From the NCBI GenBank assembly GCA_963732375.1, contig CAVSZE010000008.1:10488-74487 (forward strand): a stretch of 64,000 bases of DNA, in the 5' to 3' direction. Origin of the DNA: RPQJ01 sp963732375. GTDB lineage: Bacteria; Pseudomonadota; Gammaproteobacteria; Steroidobacterales; Steroidobacteraceae. The notes below the pieces were generated by a model. The model made no database searches. It saw only the letters and a list, made by a program, of their open reading frames with translations, and had not been told where the DNA came from. How positions within the stretch are numbered: the stretch's first letter is position 1; each line of letters begins with the position of its first letter. This document shows, in pieces, positions 10,361 through 17,976 of the stretch. The translations under genes and the position numbers were made by a program.

Positions 10361-10582
10361 TTGAACGCCGTCAAGCTCGTGGCAATCGTGTTGCTAGCAG
10401 CCGGCACCCTCGGCCTGGTGTACGGCGGCTTCAGCTACACGAAGGAGACGCACGAAGGCAGGCTGGGCCCGATCCAGTTCTCCGTCCAGGAGAAACAGCG
10501 GGTCCGGATACCGGTCTGGGCCGGTGTGGGTGTGATCGTGATAGGTGGCGCGCTCCTGTTGCTTGGAGGCAGGAGGCGCTGA
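10361..10582 (+). CDS. Small two-helix membrane protein, copy 1 (TTG start)
   Basis: 73 residues: helix 1 VKLVAIVLLAAGTLGLVYG, a central loop SYTKETHEGRLGPIQFSVQE, and helix 2 VWAGVGVIVIGGALLLLGG ending in RRR. The frame has no ATG near its beginning; TTG at 10361 gives a product collinear with its paralogue at 11883, which also starts with TTG. The pattern (two helices around a soluble hairpin containing LGPI) is widespread in small uncharacterised inner-membrane proteins. It is paired with the preceding secreted protein, and the same pair recurs downstream. Function unknown. Confidence 0.75.
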   Translation: MNAVKLVAIVLLAAGTLGLVYGGFSYTKETHEGRLGPIQFSVQEKQRVRIPVWAGVGVIVIGGALLLLGGRRR

Positions 10583-10755
10583 GCGCGCCGGTTGGAGGTG
10601 CGGCGGCACGGTGCGCTACCGCACAGACCCCTCCCTTCAACTCTCCTACAGTCCAGTCATGTAGCGCGGGTCATTTTCCTTTCCGCGTCGGGCGGTCGGG
10701 TCGGAAGCGATCCGGCGCGAGCCGCGCTCCCGCCGCCAAGCACACGAGAGAATCA

Positions 10756-10839
10756 ATGAATCTCCGTACCACACTTGCCGCCGCAGTCCCGGCGCTCGTG
10801 CTGCTCAGGGCGGCCGACAAGTGGTTCACGAAACAATAG
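10756..10839 (+). CDS. Candidate 27-residue hydrophobic microprotein
   Basis: A 28-codon frame starting MNLRTTLAAAVPALVLLR and ending DKWFTKQ. It has one hydrophobic segment and a basic tail, and lies 13 bases before the next small membrane gene. Its ribosome site is weak (GAGAG at 10746-10750). It could be a leader or an independent microprotein. No family recognised. Confidence 0.35.
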   Translation: MNLRTTLAAAVPALVLLRAADKWFTKQ

Positions 10840-10852
10840 CAGGAGAAACACA

Positions 10853-11002
10853 ATGCTCTGGACAATTGCAGTCATCCTCATCGTGCTCTGGCTCCTTGGC
10901 CTGGTCACTTCCTACACCATGGGTGGATTCATCCACATCCTGCTGGTGATCGCGGTTGTCGTGATCCTGCTCAACATCATTCAGGGCCGACGCGCGTTAT
11001 GA
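10853..11002 (+). CDS. lmo0937-family small membrane protein
   Basis: 49 residues, almost all membrane-embedded: MLWTIAVILIVLWLLGLV, a short hydrophilic turn (TSYTMGG), then FIHILLVIAVVVILLNII and a basic end QGRRAL. It matches the widespread short lmo0937-type proteins, many of which are stress-induced; molecular function is unknown. AGGAGA at 10841-10846 provides a good ribosome site for the ATG at 10853. It sits between the two copies of the Tyr/Trp-rich cassette. Confidence 0.8.
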   Translation: MLWTIAVILIVLWLLGLVTSYTMGGFIHILLVIAVVVILLNIIQGRRAL

Positions 11003-11061
11003 CGCGTGGCCATGGATGGCTGCCGGACGCGATGGCCTTGGGTCGATCAGGAGGTCGCAAA

Positions 11062-11865
11062 ATGCGCTACGCAATCATTCTCTCGTCCCTGCTGCTGGGG
11101 ACGGCGCTCCCGGCCAGTGCCGAGGTGAGCATCGCGATCGGCGTGCCGGGCCTCAGCATCGGTATCAACATGCCGGTCTACCCTCAGTACCAGAGAATTC
11201 CGAACTACCCTGTCTACTACGCGCCACAGTCCGGTTTTAATCTCTTCTTCTACGACGGCATGTACTGGGCTTACCAGAATGACAACTGGTACGCGAGCTC
11301 CTGGTACAACGGGCCGTGGGGGATGGTGTCCCCGATGTACGTTCCCACATACGTACTCAGGGTACCCGTGCGCTACTACCAGCGCCCGCCGCCGTATTTT
11401 CGCGGGTGGCCGCGAGACGCACCGCCGCGCTGGAACCAGCACTACGGCAAGAAATGGGAGCAGGAAAGACACGGCTGGGACACCTGGAATAGAAATTCCG
11501 CTCCGCCGCCCGCTCCATTGCCTGTTTACCAGCGGCAGTACTCGGGCGATCGATATCCCCGATACGAACAGCAGCCGGTAATTCGAAGCCAGAATTACCA
11601 CTACCAGCCGAGCGATCCTGTCGTGCGCCAGCACTATCAACAGGAGGAAGTGGAAGCCAGGCAGCACTCACAGCAGCAACAGCAACAGCAGCAGCATCAA
11701 CAGCAGCAGCAGCAACAGCAGCAACGCTCTGAGCCACAGCAGCAGCCCCAGCAACATGACGGCGCCGGCAAGGGCCAGGACAAAGGCAATGACAAAGGCA
11801 ATGGCAAAGGCCAGGACAAAGACCAGGACAAAGGCAATGACAAAGGCCAGGGTCACAATGACTGA
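11062..11865 (+). CDS. Secreted Tyr/Trp/Pro-rich protein, copy 2, with poly-Gln tail
   Basis: 267 residues and clearly paralogous to the 9659 gene: signal peptide MRYAIILSSLLLGTALPASA, then SIGINMPVYPQYQRIPNYP and the same FYDGMYWAYQNDNWYASSWY block. It differs at the C-terminus, where a Gln/His tract (encoded by repeated cag/caa/cat) is followed by KGQDKGNDKGN-type repeats. The repeats probably grew by slippage and make length variation between strains likely. AGGAGG at 11050-11055 sits ahead of the ATG. It is followed after 17 bases by a second two-helix membrane protein, so the two-gene cassette is duplicated in tandem. Function unknown. Confidence 0.8.
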   Translation: MRYAIILSSLLLGTALPASAEVSIAIGVPGLSIGINMPVYPQYQRIPNYPVYYAPQSGFNLFFYDGMYWAYQNDNWYASSWYNGPWGMVSPMYVPTYVLRVPVRYYQRPPPYFRGWPRDAPPRWNQHYGKKWEQERHGWDTWNRNSAPPPAPLPVYQRQYSGDRYPRYEQQPVIRSQNYHYQPSDPVVRQHYQQEEVEARQHSQQQQQQQQHQQQQQQQQQRSEPQQQPQQHDGAGKGQDKGNDKGNGKGQDKDQDKGNDKGQGHND

Positions 11866-11882
11866 CCCGAGGAGATGAGAAA

Positions 11883-12104
11883 TTGAACTCAGCAAAGATT
11901 GCGGCAATTGTACTGATCGTGGCCGGCGTCCTAGGCTTGGTTTACGGCAGCTTCAGCTATACCAAAGACACCCACGAAGCGAAGCTCGGCCCGATCGAGC
12001 TGTCGGTACAAGAGAAAGAGACGGTCAATATCCCGGTCTGGGCCGGCGTGGGCGCGATCGCCATCGGCGGTTTCTTGCTACTGCTCGGCGGCAGGAAGAG
12101 CTAG
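11883..12104 (+). CDS. Small two-helix membrane protein, copy 2 (TTG start)
   Basis: 73 residues, same length as and clearly related to the 10361 product: helix 1 AKIAAIVLIVAGVLGLVYG, loop SYTKDTHEAKLGPIELSVQE, helix 2 VWAGVGAIAIGGFLLLLGG, tail RKS. The start is TTG at 11883, eight bases after GGAG in GGAGATGAGAAA. The loop and the residues flanking both helices are nearly invariant between the copies, while helix residues drift conservatively, which suggests selection on the loop. Function unknown. Confidence 0.78.
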   Translation: MNSAKIAAIVLIVAGVLGLVYGSFSYTKDTHEAKLGPIELSVQEKETVNIPVWAGVGAIAIGGFLLLLGGRKS

Positions 12105-12113
12105 GCACGTCCG

Positions 12114-12314
12114 ATGAATTGGGCAGACACCATGAAGGCCAACGGCAACGTGACATCGAGTCAGCGATACCCCGATGACTCAAACGTAATTGGCGGCGCG
12201 CCTCCTGCGACTTGGGACCCGTACGAAGTCTGGCTCACCAGGATCAAGCAACCGCGCGAGCGCGCCGCCCGCGTTGTTGCCTTTGGCACGCAACGCAACG
12301 CAATCAGCGCGTGA
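12114..12314 (+). CDS. Small soluble conserved-looking protein
   Basis: 66 residues from ATG 12114, or 60 from ATG 12132. The central segment GAPPATWDPYEVWLTRIKQP looks like a conserved motif seen in short uncharacterised gammaproteobacterial proteins; that is recalled, not searched. No signal peptide or membrane segment. It begins ten bases after the two-helix membrane gene and may be the last gene of that transcript. The ribosome site is weak and the end is arginine-rich. Confidence 0.5.
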   Translation: MNWADTMKANGNVTSSQRYPDDSNVIGGAPPATWDPYEVWLTRIKQPRERAARVVAFGTQRNAISA

Positions 12315-12320
12315 AATGGT

Positions 12321-12344
12321 GCCGGCCAGATAGCCGGGGCCGGC
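12321..12344. repeat. REP-like hairpin, copy A
   Basis: GCCGGCC and GGCCGGC arms around a ten-base centre containing GATAGCC. The arms, centre and the GC that follows match the hairpin at 36007-36034 with only small gaps, suggesting a dispersed palindromic unit. It also sits where a terminator for the 12114 gene would be. Confidence 0.4.
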
Positions 12345-12375
12345 GCGACACGCCACAAATGATCCGGAGTATCCA

Positions 12376-12516
12376 ATGACTCTTTGTCCTGTCGCTCTCG
12401 CCATCGGCTGCAAGAAATGCCCGATCGTTCGTATCTGCCCGGTCAAGACCGTCATTGGAGACTACAAGCCGGAGAAGGCGGCCAAGAGCGCGCCGCGACG
12501 GCGCAATGTACGTTAG
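12376..12516 (+). CDS. Four-cysteine microprotein
   Basis: 46 residues beginning MTLCPVALAIGCKKCPIVRI and continuing CPVKTVIGDYKPEKAAKS. Cysteines at positions 4, 12, 15 and 21 form a C-x7-C-x2-C-x5-C cluster, followed by a lysine/arginine-rich tail. This pattern could bind zinc or an iron-sulfur cluster; no family with known function is recognised, though similar short 'CPIV..CP(L/V)KTVIGDYKP' proteins are recalled from related bacteria. It stands alone between the small proteins and the collagen-like lipoprotein. Confidence 0.6.
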   Translation: MTLCPVALAIGCKKCPIVRICPVKTVIGDYKPEKAAKSAPRRRNVR

Positions 12517-12649
12517 CGCACCGCGCGCAGCGTGGCTTGTGTCTACTCTGGTGATCTGCGACGTGCGGCCCGCCGGGTCGTGACACGCTCGTGGATGGCG
12601 CAAGCCATCCGCTTGGCTGACTCCCGCCATTGGAACTCGAGGATTTACC

Positions 12650-12997
12650 ATGAACCGTTCGATACTGATTCTTGCGTTGGTTGCCGCGCTGGGCCTTAGT
12701 GCTTGTGAGCGACAGCCCACCGTAGTCACCGTTCCCGCGCCGGCTGCCGAGCCTGGCCCCGCCGGTCCGCAGGGCGAAACTGGTGCCCAGGGCAATACCG
12801 GCTATTCCGGGCAGACGGGCGAAACCGGCCAGACGGGCGAAACTGGCCAGATGGGCCAGATGGGCCAGATGGGCGATACCGGGCAGATGGGCCAGACCGG
12901 CGAAACCGGCCAGACCGGCGATACCGGCCAGACCGGCGATACCGGCCAGACCGGCGCCACCACGGTAGTCGTCCCACCGCCGCCGAATTCGAACTGA
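12650..12997 (+). CDS. Collagen-like lipoprotein
   Basis: 115 residues. The signal peptide ends in a lipobox (LSAC, Cys19). After a short Pro/Val linker come 23 uninterrupted Gly-X-Y triplets beginning GPA GPQ GET; many are GQT, GET, GDT and GQM. A short tail ends VVVPPPPNSN. Threonine or methionine in the Y position replaces hydroxyproline, as in other bacterial collagen-like proteins. It probably forms a lipid-anchored triple helix in the periplasm or at the cell surface. GAGG lies six bases before the ATG. The repeats are built from GGCCAGACC/GGCGAAACC-type units, so copy number may vary. Confidence 0.85.
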   Translation: MNRSILILALVAALGLSACERQPTVVTVPAPAAEPGPAGPQGETGAQGNTGYSGQTGETGQTGETGQMGQMGQMGDTGQMGQTGETGQTGDTGQTGDTGQTGATTVVVPPPPNSN

Positions 12998-13016
12998 GCA
13001 GACTGAATGACCGGCG

Positions 13017-13038
13017 CCCCAGGAGACCGCTCCTGGGG
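13017..13038. terminator. Hairpin between convergent genes
   Basis: CCCCAGGAG / CTCCTGGGG, a nine-base perfect stem with a four-base loop. It lies 20 bases after the collagen-like gene and just after the end of the opposing permease remnant, so it can serve both strands. No long U-tract. Confidence 0.55.
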
Positions 13039-13050
13039 TAAGCCCAGCGC

Positions 13051-13919
13051 TCACGTGCGGCCGGAGAACACGGCTGCTGGTTCGAGCTTGAGTACCGGCC
13101 GCGCACTTATCAGTGCGGCGAGCAGGCTCACGACGAAAACCATCACGCTGCCCAGCAGTGGCGTGAACCACATCATGCGGAATGGAAACCCCCACGCACT
13201 GACGATCGGCCCGGCGATTCCGCACAGGCCGAGTCCCAGTCCCGTCCCTACGAGCGCGCAGACACCGGCTTGCACGAAGATCATCCGCAGCAGCAGGCCG
13301 GAGGTCGCGCCCATGGACTTGAGCACCGCATAGTCCTTCAGGTGCTCTGTCGTGAACAGGTAGAGCAGCACTGCAGTGATCCCGAAGCCGACCGTGATGG
13401 CCAGCGTGAGCATTGCACCGACGTCACCGACGTCTTCCGAGTTGACCAGCGTCCAGCGAACGGTGTCTTCCTTGAATTCGCCTGCAGTGCGCGCCCGAAG
13501 ACCTGTCCGGGCGTGAATGCGTCGGGCCAGGTCGGTCGGCTCGACACCCGCGGCGGCGCTTGCCAGCACGAACGTCAGTCGGCGCCGCGCGATGATCGTT
13601 GACAACCATTTCGTCGCCGCCCTCGAGCGGTCGGGTGGGAGCTGCCAGGTGCGGGGCTCCGTGTGGCCACTGATCGCGCGCCAACTGCGGTGTATCGAGC
13701 TTCCCGACGGACCCACCGGAGTCGATCAGCACGGCATCGGGGGCACGCAGCAGGCCGACCAGCCCTGGATCGTTCCCGAGCCGCACGCCCACAAACGTCG
13801 CATCGTCCACGCCGATTAGCTGGAACAACGGTGCCCAATCGGCAATCGCGTCACCGACGGGCAGCAATACCGAAGCGACGACGAGAGGCGCGGTGGCGTG
13901 GCTTGATTGTGGTGTTCAT
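13051..13919 (-). pseudogene. Remnant of a DevC/MacB-type ABC transporter permease
   Basis: The C-terminal third is intact in one frame: a permease core with LTLAITVGFGITAVLLYLF, YAVLKSMGATSG, then MWFTPLLGSVMVFVVSLLAA and the end PVLKLEPAAVFSGR. Further upstream the match continues in a different frame (LIGVDDATFVGVRLG, LLRAPDAVLID) and no single frame joins the two, so at least one frameshift is present near 13.6 kb. The first membrane helix and about 100 N-terminal residues normal for this family are missing, and no ATP-binding partner lies nearby. It is therefore a truncated and frameshifted relic; a sequencing error could explain the frameshift but not the truncation. Confidence 0.75.
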
Positions 13920-13960
13920 GAATTGAGTTTCCTTTCAGGAGGGTGAGCGCGCTGGACCAT

Positions 13961-15313
13961 TCACTGCCGGGGAGCGGCAGGTGACACGCGCCAGATGACA
14001 TTGCCAACATCGTCCGCGACGAGCAGCGCGCCCGTCCGGTCCACCGCCACGCCGACGGGACGGCCCATGGCGTTGCCCTGCGCGTCTACGAAACCTGTCA
14101 GGACCTCTTCAGGTGCTCCCACCGGATGCCCATCGGCAAAAGCCACAAATATGACCTTGTAGCCGCTCCTCGGCTGCCGATTCCAGGACCCGTGCTGGCC
14201 AATGAACACCCCGCCGGCATAGCGCTGCGGAAGCAGGCCACCCCGATAGAACACCAGCCCGAGCGAAGCAGTGTGTGCGCCGAGCGCGTAGTCAGGCACG
14301 ACGGCACGAGCGACCAGGTCGGGGCGCTGGGGCGTCACCCGCGCATCGACGTGCTGGCCGTAATAGCTGTAGGGCCAGCCGTAGAATGCGCCGTCCTGCA
14401 CCGCTGTCATGAAGTCGGGAACGAGGTCGCTGCCAATTTCATCGCGCTCGTTGACGGCGGTCCACAGCGCGCCGGTTTGAGGCTCCCAGTCCAGCCCGTT
14501 TGGATTGCGGAGTCCGGACGCGAAGAGCCGCGAATCGCCGGTTGCGAGGTCAACTTCCAGGATGGCAGCACGATTGACCTCGTTCTCCATGCCGTTTTCG
14601 CCCACATTGCTGTTCGAGCCGACCGTTACGTAGAGGCGCGATCCATCCCGGCTGGCAATGATGTTCCTGGTCCAGTGGTGGTTGATCGTGCCCGCGGGCA
14701 GATCGACGACCTTCTGGCCGGACGCCGTAATCTGCATGTCACCCGCGTTGTAGGGGAAACGCATGACCGAATCGGTGTTGGCGACATAAAGCTCATTGCC
14801 GACCAGAGCCATGCCGAAAGGTGAATTCAGCCCGGTCAGGAACGCGGTTCGAGTCTCAGCGATGCCGTCCCCGTTGCTGTCGCGCAGTAGCGTGATACGG
14901 TTCGCGCTCGGGACTGTCGCTCCGGCCCGCTCCATGACCAGGTTCATCACCCAGCCCTTGAGGCCGCTCGTGTCACCCGGGCGGGGCGGGCCGTTGCTCT
15001 CCGCGACGAGTACGTCGCCATTGGGAAGCACGTACAGCCAGCGGGGGTGATCGAGGCCGGCCGCGTACGCATTCACCGCCAGTCCGGCAGCTGCCACCGG
15101 CGTCGTTTCCGATGGCCAGCCCTTCGCTGGAGCGATGTGAACCGTCGGTATCAGTGTCTGGTGCGGCGGTGGCAGTGCCGGTTCGGGGCCGAAGCCCGCG
15201 CTCGCGGGCAATGTCGCCAGGTCGCCACAGCCAGCTAGACCGAGCAGCAGGAGTCCAGTGACCCAGGGGCCGCAGGTGGGCCTGGCCATCAACAACCGTT
15301 GTCTTCGTGGCAC
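13961..15313 (-). CDS. Sorbosone-dehydrogenase-like beta-propeller lipoprotein
   Basis: 450 residues. Signal peptide with lipobox LAGC (Cys29). The mature part is a PQQ-sugar-dehydrogenase-type six-bladed propeller: AAGLDHPRWLYVLPNGDVLV, LNSPFGMALVGNELYVANT, TINHHWTRNIIASRDGSRLY, ASGLRNPNGLDWEP and GRPVGVAVDRTGALLVADD. These match the L-sorbosone dehydrogenase/GDH-B fold, where His and Arg residues bind PQQ and substrate. Such proteins oxidise aldoses or aldehydes in the periplasm, but the substrate cannot be told from sequence. An in-frame ATG at 15289 would shorten the signal peptide without removing it. Confidence 0.88.
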   Translation of the reverse strand: MPRRQRLLMARPTCGPWVTGLLLLGLAGCGDLATLPASAGFGPEPALPPPHQTLIPTVHIAPAKGWPSETTPVAAAGLAVNAYAAGLDHPRWLYVLPNGDVLVAESNGPPRPGDTSGLKGWVMNLVMERAGATVPSANRITLLRDSNGDGIAETRTAFLTGLNSPFGMALVGNELYVANTDSVMRFPYNAGDMQITASGQKVVDLPAGTINHHWTRNIIASRDGSRLYVTVGSNSNVGENGMENEVNRAAILEVDLATGDSRLFASGLRNPNGLDWEPQTGALWTAVNERDEIGSDLVPDFMTAVQDGAFYGWPYSYYGQHVDARVTPQRPDLVARAVVPDYALGAHTASLGLVFYRGGLLPQRYAGGVFIGQHGSWNRQPRSGYKVIFVAFADGHPVGAPEEVLTGFVDAQGNAMGRPVGVAVDRTGALLVADDVGNVIWRVSPAAPRQ

Positions 15314-15347
15314 AGGCGTGGTCGCCGCGTATTGCAGTAGCAGTCGC

Positions 15348-15749
15348 TCAAAAACCCGCTCTCGGCCGGCCGCGCGCGCGGTAAACGGCTCGACGCCGCT
15401 GCTTCATGTCCTTGCGCAGCAACGTGAACGTGATCGTGAGTCCGAGGGCGATCATCACCATCATCAGCACGGCGACCGCAATCTGCGCCACCGTCCACAC
15501 CGGATCCGAGAGCTCGTCCGGCAGCGATACCACCGCGGACTGCCGGACATCGCTTGTGTCCCAGCTGTAGGATTTATCGAGATCGGTGCTGGATGCGTGT
15601 TCCCTGCCGGTGCCGGCTGGGGTGTTTGCCGATTGAGGCGCGTCGCTCGGTGGCGATCGATCCACTGCGCCGGAGGCGACTGCCATGCCCGGCAGGGCGA
15701 CGAGCCCAATCAGTGATGTGAAGACCAGCGAACGAAGCAAGCTCGGCAT
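15348..15749 (-). CDS. Exported single-helix membrane protein, unknown function
   Basis: 133 residues. A signal peptide (MPSLLRSLVFTSLIGLVALP...) is followed by a polar Ser/Asp-rich region of ~60 residues, one strong membrane helix (VAQIAVAVLMMVMIALGLTI) and a basic cytoplasmic tail (KDMKQRRRAVYRARGRPR). The frame opens further upstream, but only the segment from ATG 15749 has protein-like composition. A CGTACAGA motif (15832-15839) lies 82 bases upstream in the reading direction. No family recognised. Confidence 0.65.
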   Translation of the reverse strand: MPSLLRSLVFTSLIGLVALPGMAVASGAVDRSPPSDAPQSANTPAGTGREHASSTDLDKSYSWDTSDVRQSAVVSLPDELSDPVWTVAQIAVAVLMMVMIALGLTITFTLLRKDMKQRRRAVYRARGRPRAGF

Positions 15750-15831
15750 TACGGTTGTCCTTGCGCACGAACGGTCAACCGGAGGCAACCGGGTCGCGCA
15801 GGAACATGTATAGGCGCGCCCGCCGAAATGT

Positions 15832-15839
15832 TCTGTACG
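15832..15839 (-). promoter_or_regulatory. CGTACAGA motif upstream of the 15749 gene
   Basis: Read on the minus strand as GCGTACAGAA, 82 bases before the ATG at 15749. A TATACA lies further downstream and could be a -10 element. One of seven exact intergenic copies. Confidence 0.4.
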
Positions 15840-15912
15840 CCAGCGAACGGAGCAGTCAGGCCGACGAGTTCGGACCTTGGCGAGGTTGCAATGTTCCCCG
15901 GGGTCCTTTGGA

Positions 15913-16638
15913 CTACTGGTGCGCAAACTCCAGCAGGCGATCGGTTTCCTTCCTGACCACGGCGTAGCACTCGCAACACAGTCTTTCGAGCGCCGGCCGG
16001 TCCAGAACGGCGATGTGTCCGCGGCTGTGACTGATGACGCCAAGCTTCTGCAGCTTTCTGACCGCCCCGGTCACGCTTTCACGGCGGACGCCGAGCATGT
16101 TGGCAATGAGGTCCTGGGTGATCGTCAATTCGCTGGACGGCAGTCGGTCCAGGACCAGCAGCAGCCAGCGGCACAATTGCTGGTCCACCGAGTGATGCCG
16201 GTTGCAGACGACGGTCTGGGCCGTCAGTGTAATGAGCGCCTGCGTGTAGAGCAGCATTACGTGCTGAAGCGCGCCGCCGCGTGCAAATTCCTTCGTCAAG
16301 AGGTCGCTCGTGAGGCGCCAGGCCCAGCCTTGCATCTCTACGATTGCCCGGTTTGGCCGCGAATCACCGCCCATGAAAAGCGCAATGCCGACAAGCCCCT
16401 CGTTGCCGACGATCGCGAACTCGGCGGAGGCACCCTCAGCCGTCAGGTACTCGAGCGAGACGATGGCCGTAGTCGGGAAGTATGCGTCCTTGAGCTTCAC
16501 GCCGGGCTCGTACAGGACCTGGCCTTGCTTGAGGAATACCGGCTGAAGGCTCGGCTGCAAACGCTCGCGCTCGCAATCCGGGAGTGCGGCCAGCAATTTG
16601 TTGTCGCGAACTTCCGCCGATGGATCGGCAGTCGTCAT
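15913..16638 (-). CDS. Crp/Fnr-family transcriptional regulator, copy 1
   Basis: 241 residues. N-terminal cyclic-nucleotide-type beta-roll (GQVLYEPG, YFPTTAIVSLEYL, VGNEGLVGIALFMGG), a dimer helix (LCRWLLLVLDRL) and a C-terminal winged helix with recognition segment ITQDLIANMLGVRRESVTGA. The canonical cAMP-binding RxS pocket is absent. The tail carries LERLCCECYAVVRKETDRL, a three-cysteine cluster shared with the 36722 paralogue. GAGAGGG ends six bases before ATG 16638, so this start is chosen over 16644 or 16686. It lies among envelope and stress genes and probably regulates such genes; its ligand is unknown. Confidence 0.88.
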   Translation of the reverse strand: MTTADPSAEVRDNKLLAALPDCERERLQPSLQPVFLKQGQVLYEPGVKLKDAYFPTTAIVSLEYLTAEGASAEFAIVGNEGLVGIALFMGGDSRPNRAIVEMQGWAWRLTSDLLTKEFARGGALQHVMLLYTQALITLTAQTVVCNRHHSVDQQLCRWLLLVLDRLPSSELTITQDLIANMLGVRRESVTGAVRKLQKLGVISHSRGHIAVLDRPALERLCCECYAVVRKETDRLLEFAHQ

Positions 16639-16887
16639 TGGCATCCCTCTCGCCCGATCAAACGACGGTACCCAACCTGCATGCATGACGTAAACTTGGC
16701 ATCTACGTACGGTGTCGTATGTGAATCGTCATCATCTGCGGGATCGATTCGTTATCCAGTCGTCGCGCTGTTCCTTCGCTCGCCGAAACGCGTCTCAAGT
16801 GCGGCGTCCACACCCGTTCTGCAGAGAATTCGCGACCCAGGGTCTGTCGCCTCGGGCGTCCGTCGGTCGGCGGTCATCGGTGCGGTC

Positions 16888-17610
16888 ATGAAGTTCGATC
16901 TTGTGGAGGAAATCGCCAAGCTGGCTGTCATCGTCGCGGTCCTGTATCTCGCGTTCGGTGCACTCGTACGCGGTGGCCGCGCGGCCTGGTCGACACCCCT
17001 GTCGAAGCGCGGAGTGACGAGCCTGATCGCGCTTGTCCTTCTTGTCGCGGCCATGGAGGTTGCCGAGGATGCATTGGGCGGAGAAACCGGTCCGATCGAC
17101 CAGGCGGTGCTGCTTTTTATCCGCCGGCACGTTCCGGTTACGCTGACAGGGTACTTTGAAGCGGTGTCGTTTACCGGGTCGGCGAACTTTCTTATTCCGC
17201 TCACGATCGTCACCATGATCGCGTTTCTATTGGCCGGACGTCGCTTCGAGGCGCTGCTTATCACTGCGTCGGTGACAAGCAGTGCGATCGTGGTCTATGT
17301 CGTCAAGATGATTGCTGGCCGGGCTAGACCGGCGCTCTGGTCCAGCGATTGGTATTGGGGATCCAGCTTTCCCAGCGGTCATACTCTAGTCGTCACGTCA
17401 TTTGCCATCGCGGCATCGATCTGTGTCGGCCGGATGTGGCCCGCAGGCCACAAGCTCGCGCTGTCGGTGGCGTTCCTGTGGATCTCCCTTATTGCGTTGT
17501 CGCGCCTGGTGCTGGGCGTCCACTGGCCAACCGACGTATTGGCCGCCGCGTGCATCGGAACATGCCTGCCGTTGGCGATCGCGGTGGTGCTCGAGCCGCG
17601 ACGCACCTGA
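16888..17610 (+). CDS. PAP2-superfamily membrane phosphatase
   Basis: 240 residues with about six membrane helices. The three lipid-phosphatase signatures are present in order: KMIAGRARP (KxxxxxxRP), SFPSGHT (PSGH) and SRLVLGVHWPTD (SRxxxxxHxxxD), so the catalytic histidines and aspartate are intact. Such enzymes dephosphorylate undecaprenyl pyrophosphate or phosphatidic acid on the periplasmic face. The ATG at 16888 starts the first helix; the much longer open frame upstream overlaps the Crp/Fnr gene antisense and is not coding. A hairpin follows at 17691. Confidence 0.92.
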   Translation: MKFDLVEEIAKLAVIVAVLYLAFGALVRGGRAAWSTPLSKRGVTSLIALVLLVAAMEVAEDALGGETGPIDQAVLLFIRRHVPVTLTGYFEAVSFTGSANFLIPLTIVTMIAFLLAGRRFEALLITASVTSSAIVVYVVKMIAGRARPALWSSDWYWGSSFPSGHTLVVTSFAIAASICVGRMWPAGHKLALSVAFLWISLIALSRLVLGVHWPTDVLAAACIGTCLPLAIAVVLEPRRT

Positions 17611-17690
17611 CCCTCCGGACGCGCGACGCAGAGCCTGCGTAAGCACGTCACTCCAGGAAATCAAGCACTTGGCAGCGTGTCCGTGCGCTG

Positions 17691-17709
17691 GCGGACAGAC
17701 CCTGTCCGC
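17691..17709 (+). terminator. Hairpin after the PAP2 gene
   Basis: GCGGACAG / CTGTCCGC, an eight-base perfect stem with a three-base loop, 80 bases after the PAP2 stop and before the CsbD gene. No strong U-tract. Confidence 0.5.
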
Positions 17710-17793
17710 TCGTGCGCCTATTCTTCATTTGACAGCCGGACACGTGGTTCGGTGCGTCACAGAACGATTCAAAGACACCATCGAGGAAAAATC

Positions 17794-17976
17794 ATGAGCA
17801 CGAAGCATGTCGAAGGCCACATGAAGGAAGCCCAAGGCAAGGTCAAGGAGGTTGCGGGCAAGCTGGTGGGCAACGAAAGTCTCGAAGCGAAGGGCAAGGC
17901 CGAGAAGATCGCCGGCAAGCACCAGGCGGCCCGTGCCGACCTCAAGGAAGACGTCAAGAAGCTGGCTGACGCGTGA
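17794..17976 (+). CDS. CsbD-family stress protein
   Basis: 60 residues, highly charged and helical: HMKEAQGKVKEVAGKLVGNE followed by LEAKGKAEKIAGKHQAARAD. This is the CsbD pattern (KGKxKExxGKxxGN...LxxxGKxxxxxGK), with Gly-Lys steps. CsbD proteins accumulate in general stress and stationary phase; their molecular role is unknown. GAGGAAAA precedes the ATG at 17794. A second, diverged CsbD-like gene follows 125 bases downstream. Confidence 0.9.
   Translation: MSTKHVEGHMKEAQGKVKEVAGKLVGNESLEAKGKAEKIAGKHQAARADLKEDVKKLADA

Noticed and set aside
11668..11760. cag/caa repeat tract as a non-coding microsatellite
   Set aside because: It is in frame within the secreted protein (Gln/His run), so it is coding low complexity rather than a separate element.
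12780..12960. Possible CRISPR-like short repeats
   Set aside because: Nine-base units are contiguous and translate as Gly-X-Y triplets; no spacers and no cas genes.
12783..12968. Frame of WARWARWA-like repeats overlapping the collagen-like gene
   Set aside because: Alternative-frame reading of the Gly-X-Y repeat DNA; the lipobox and ribosome site belong to the other frame.
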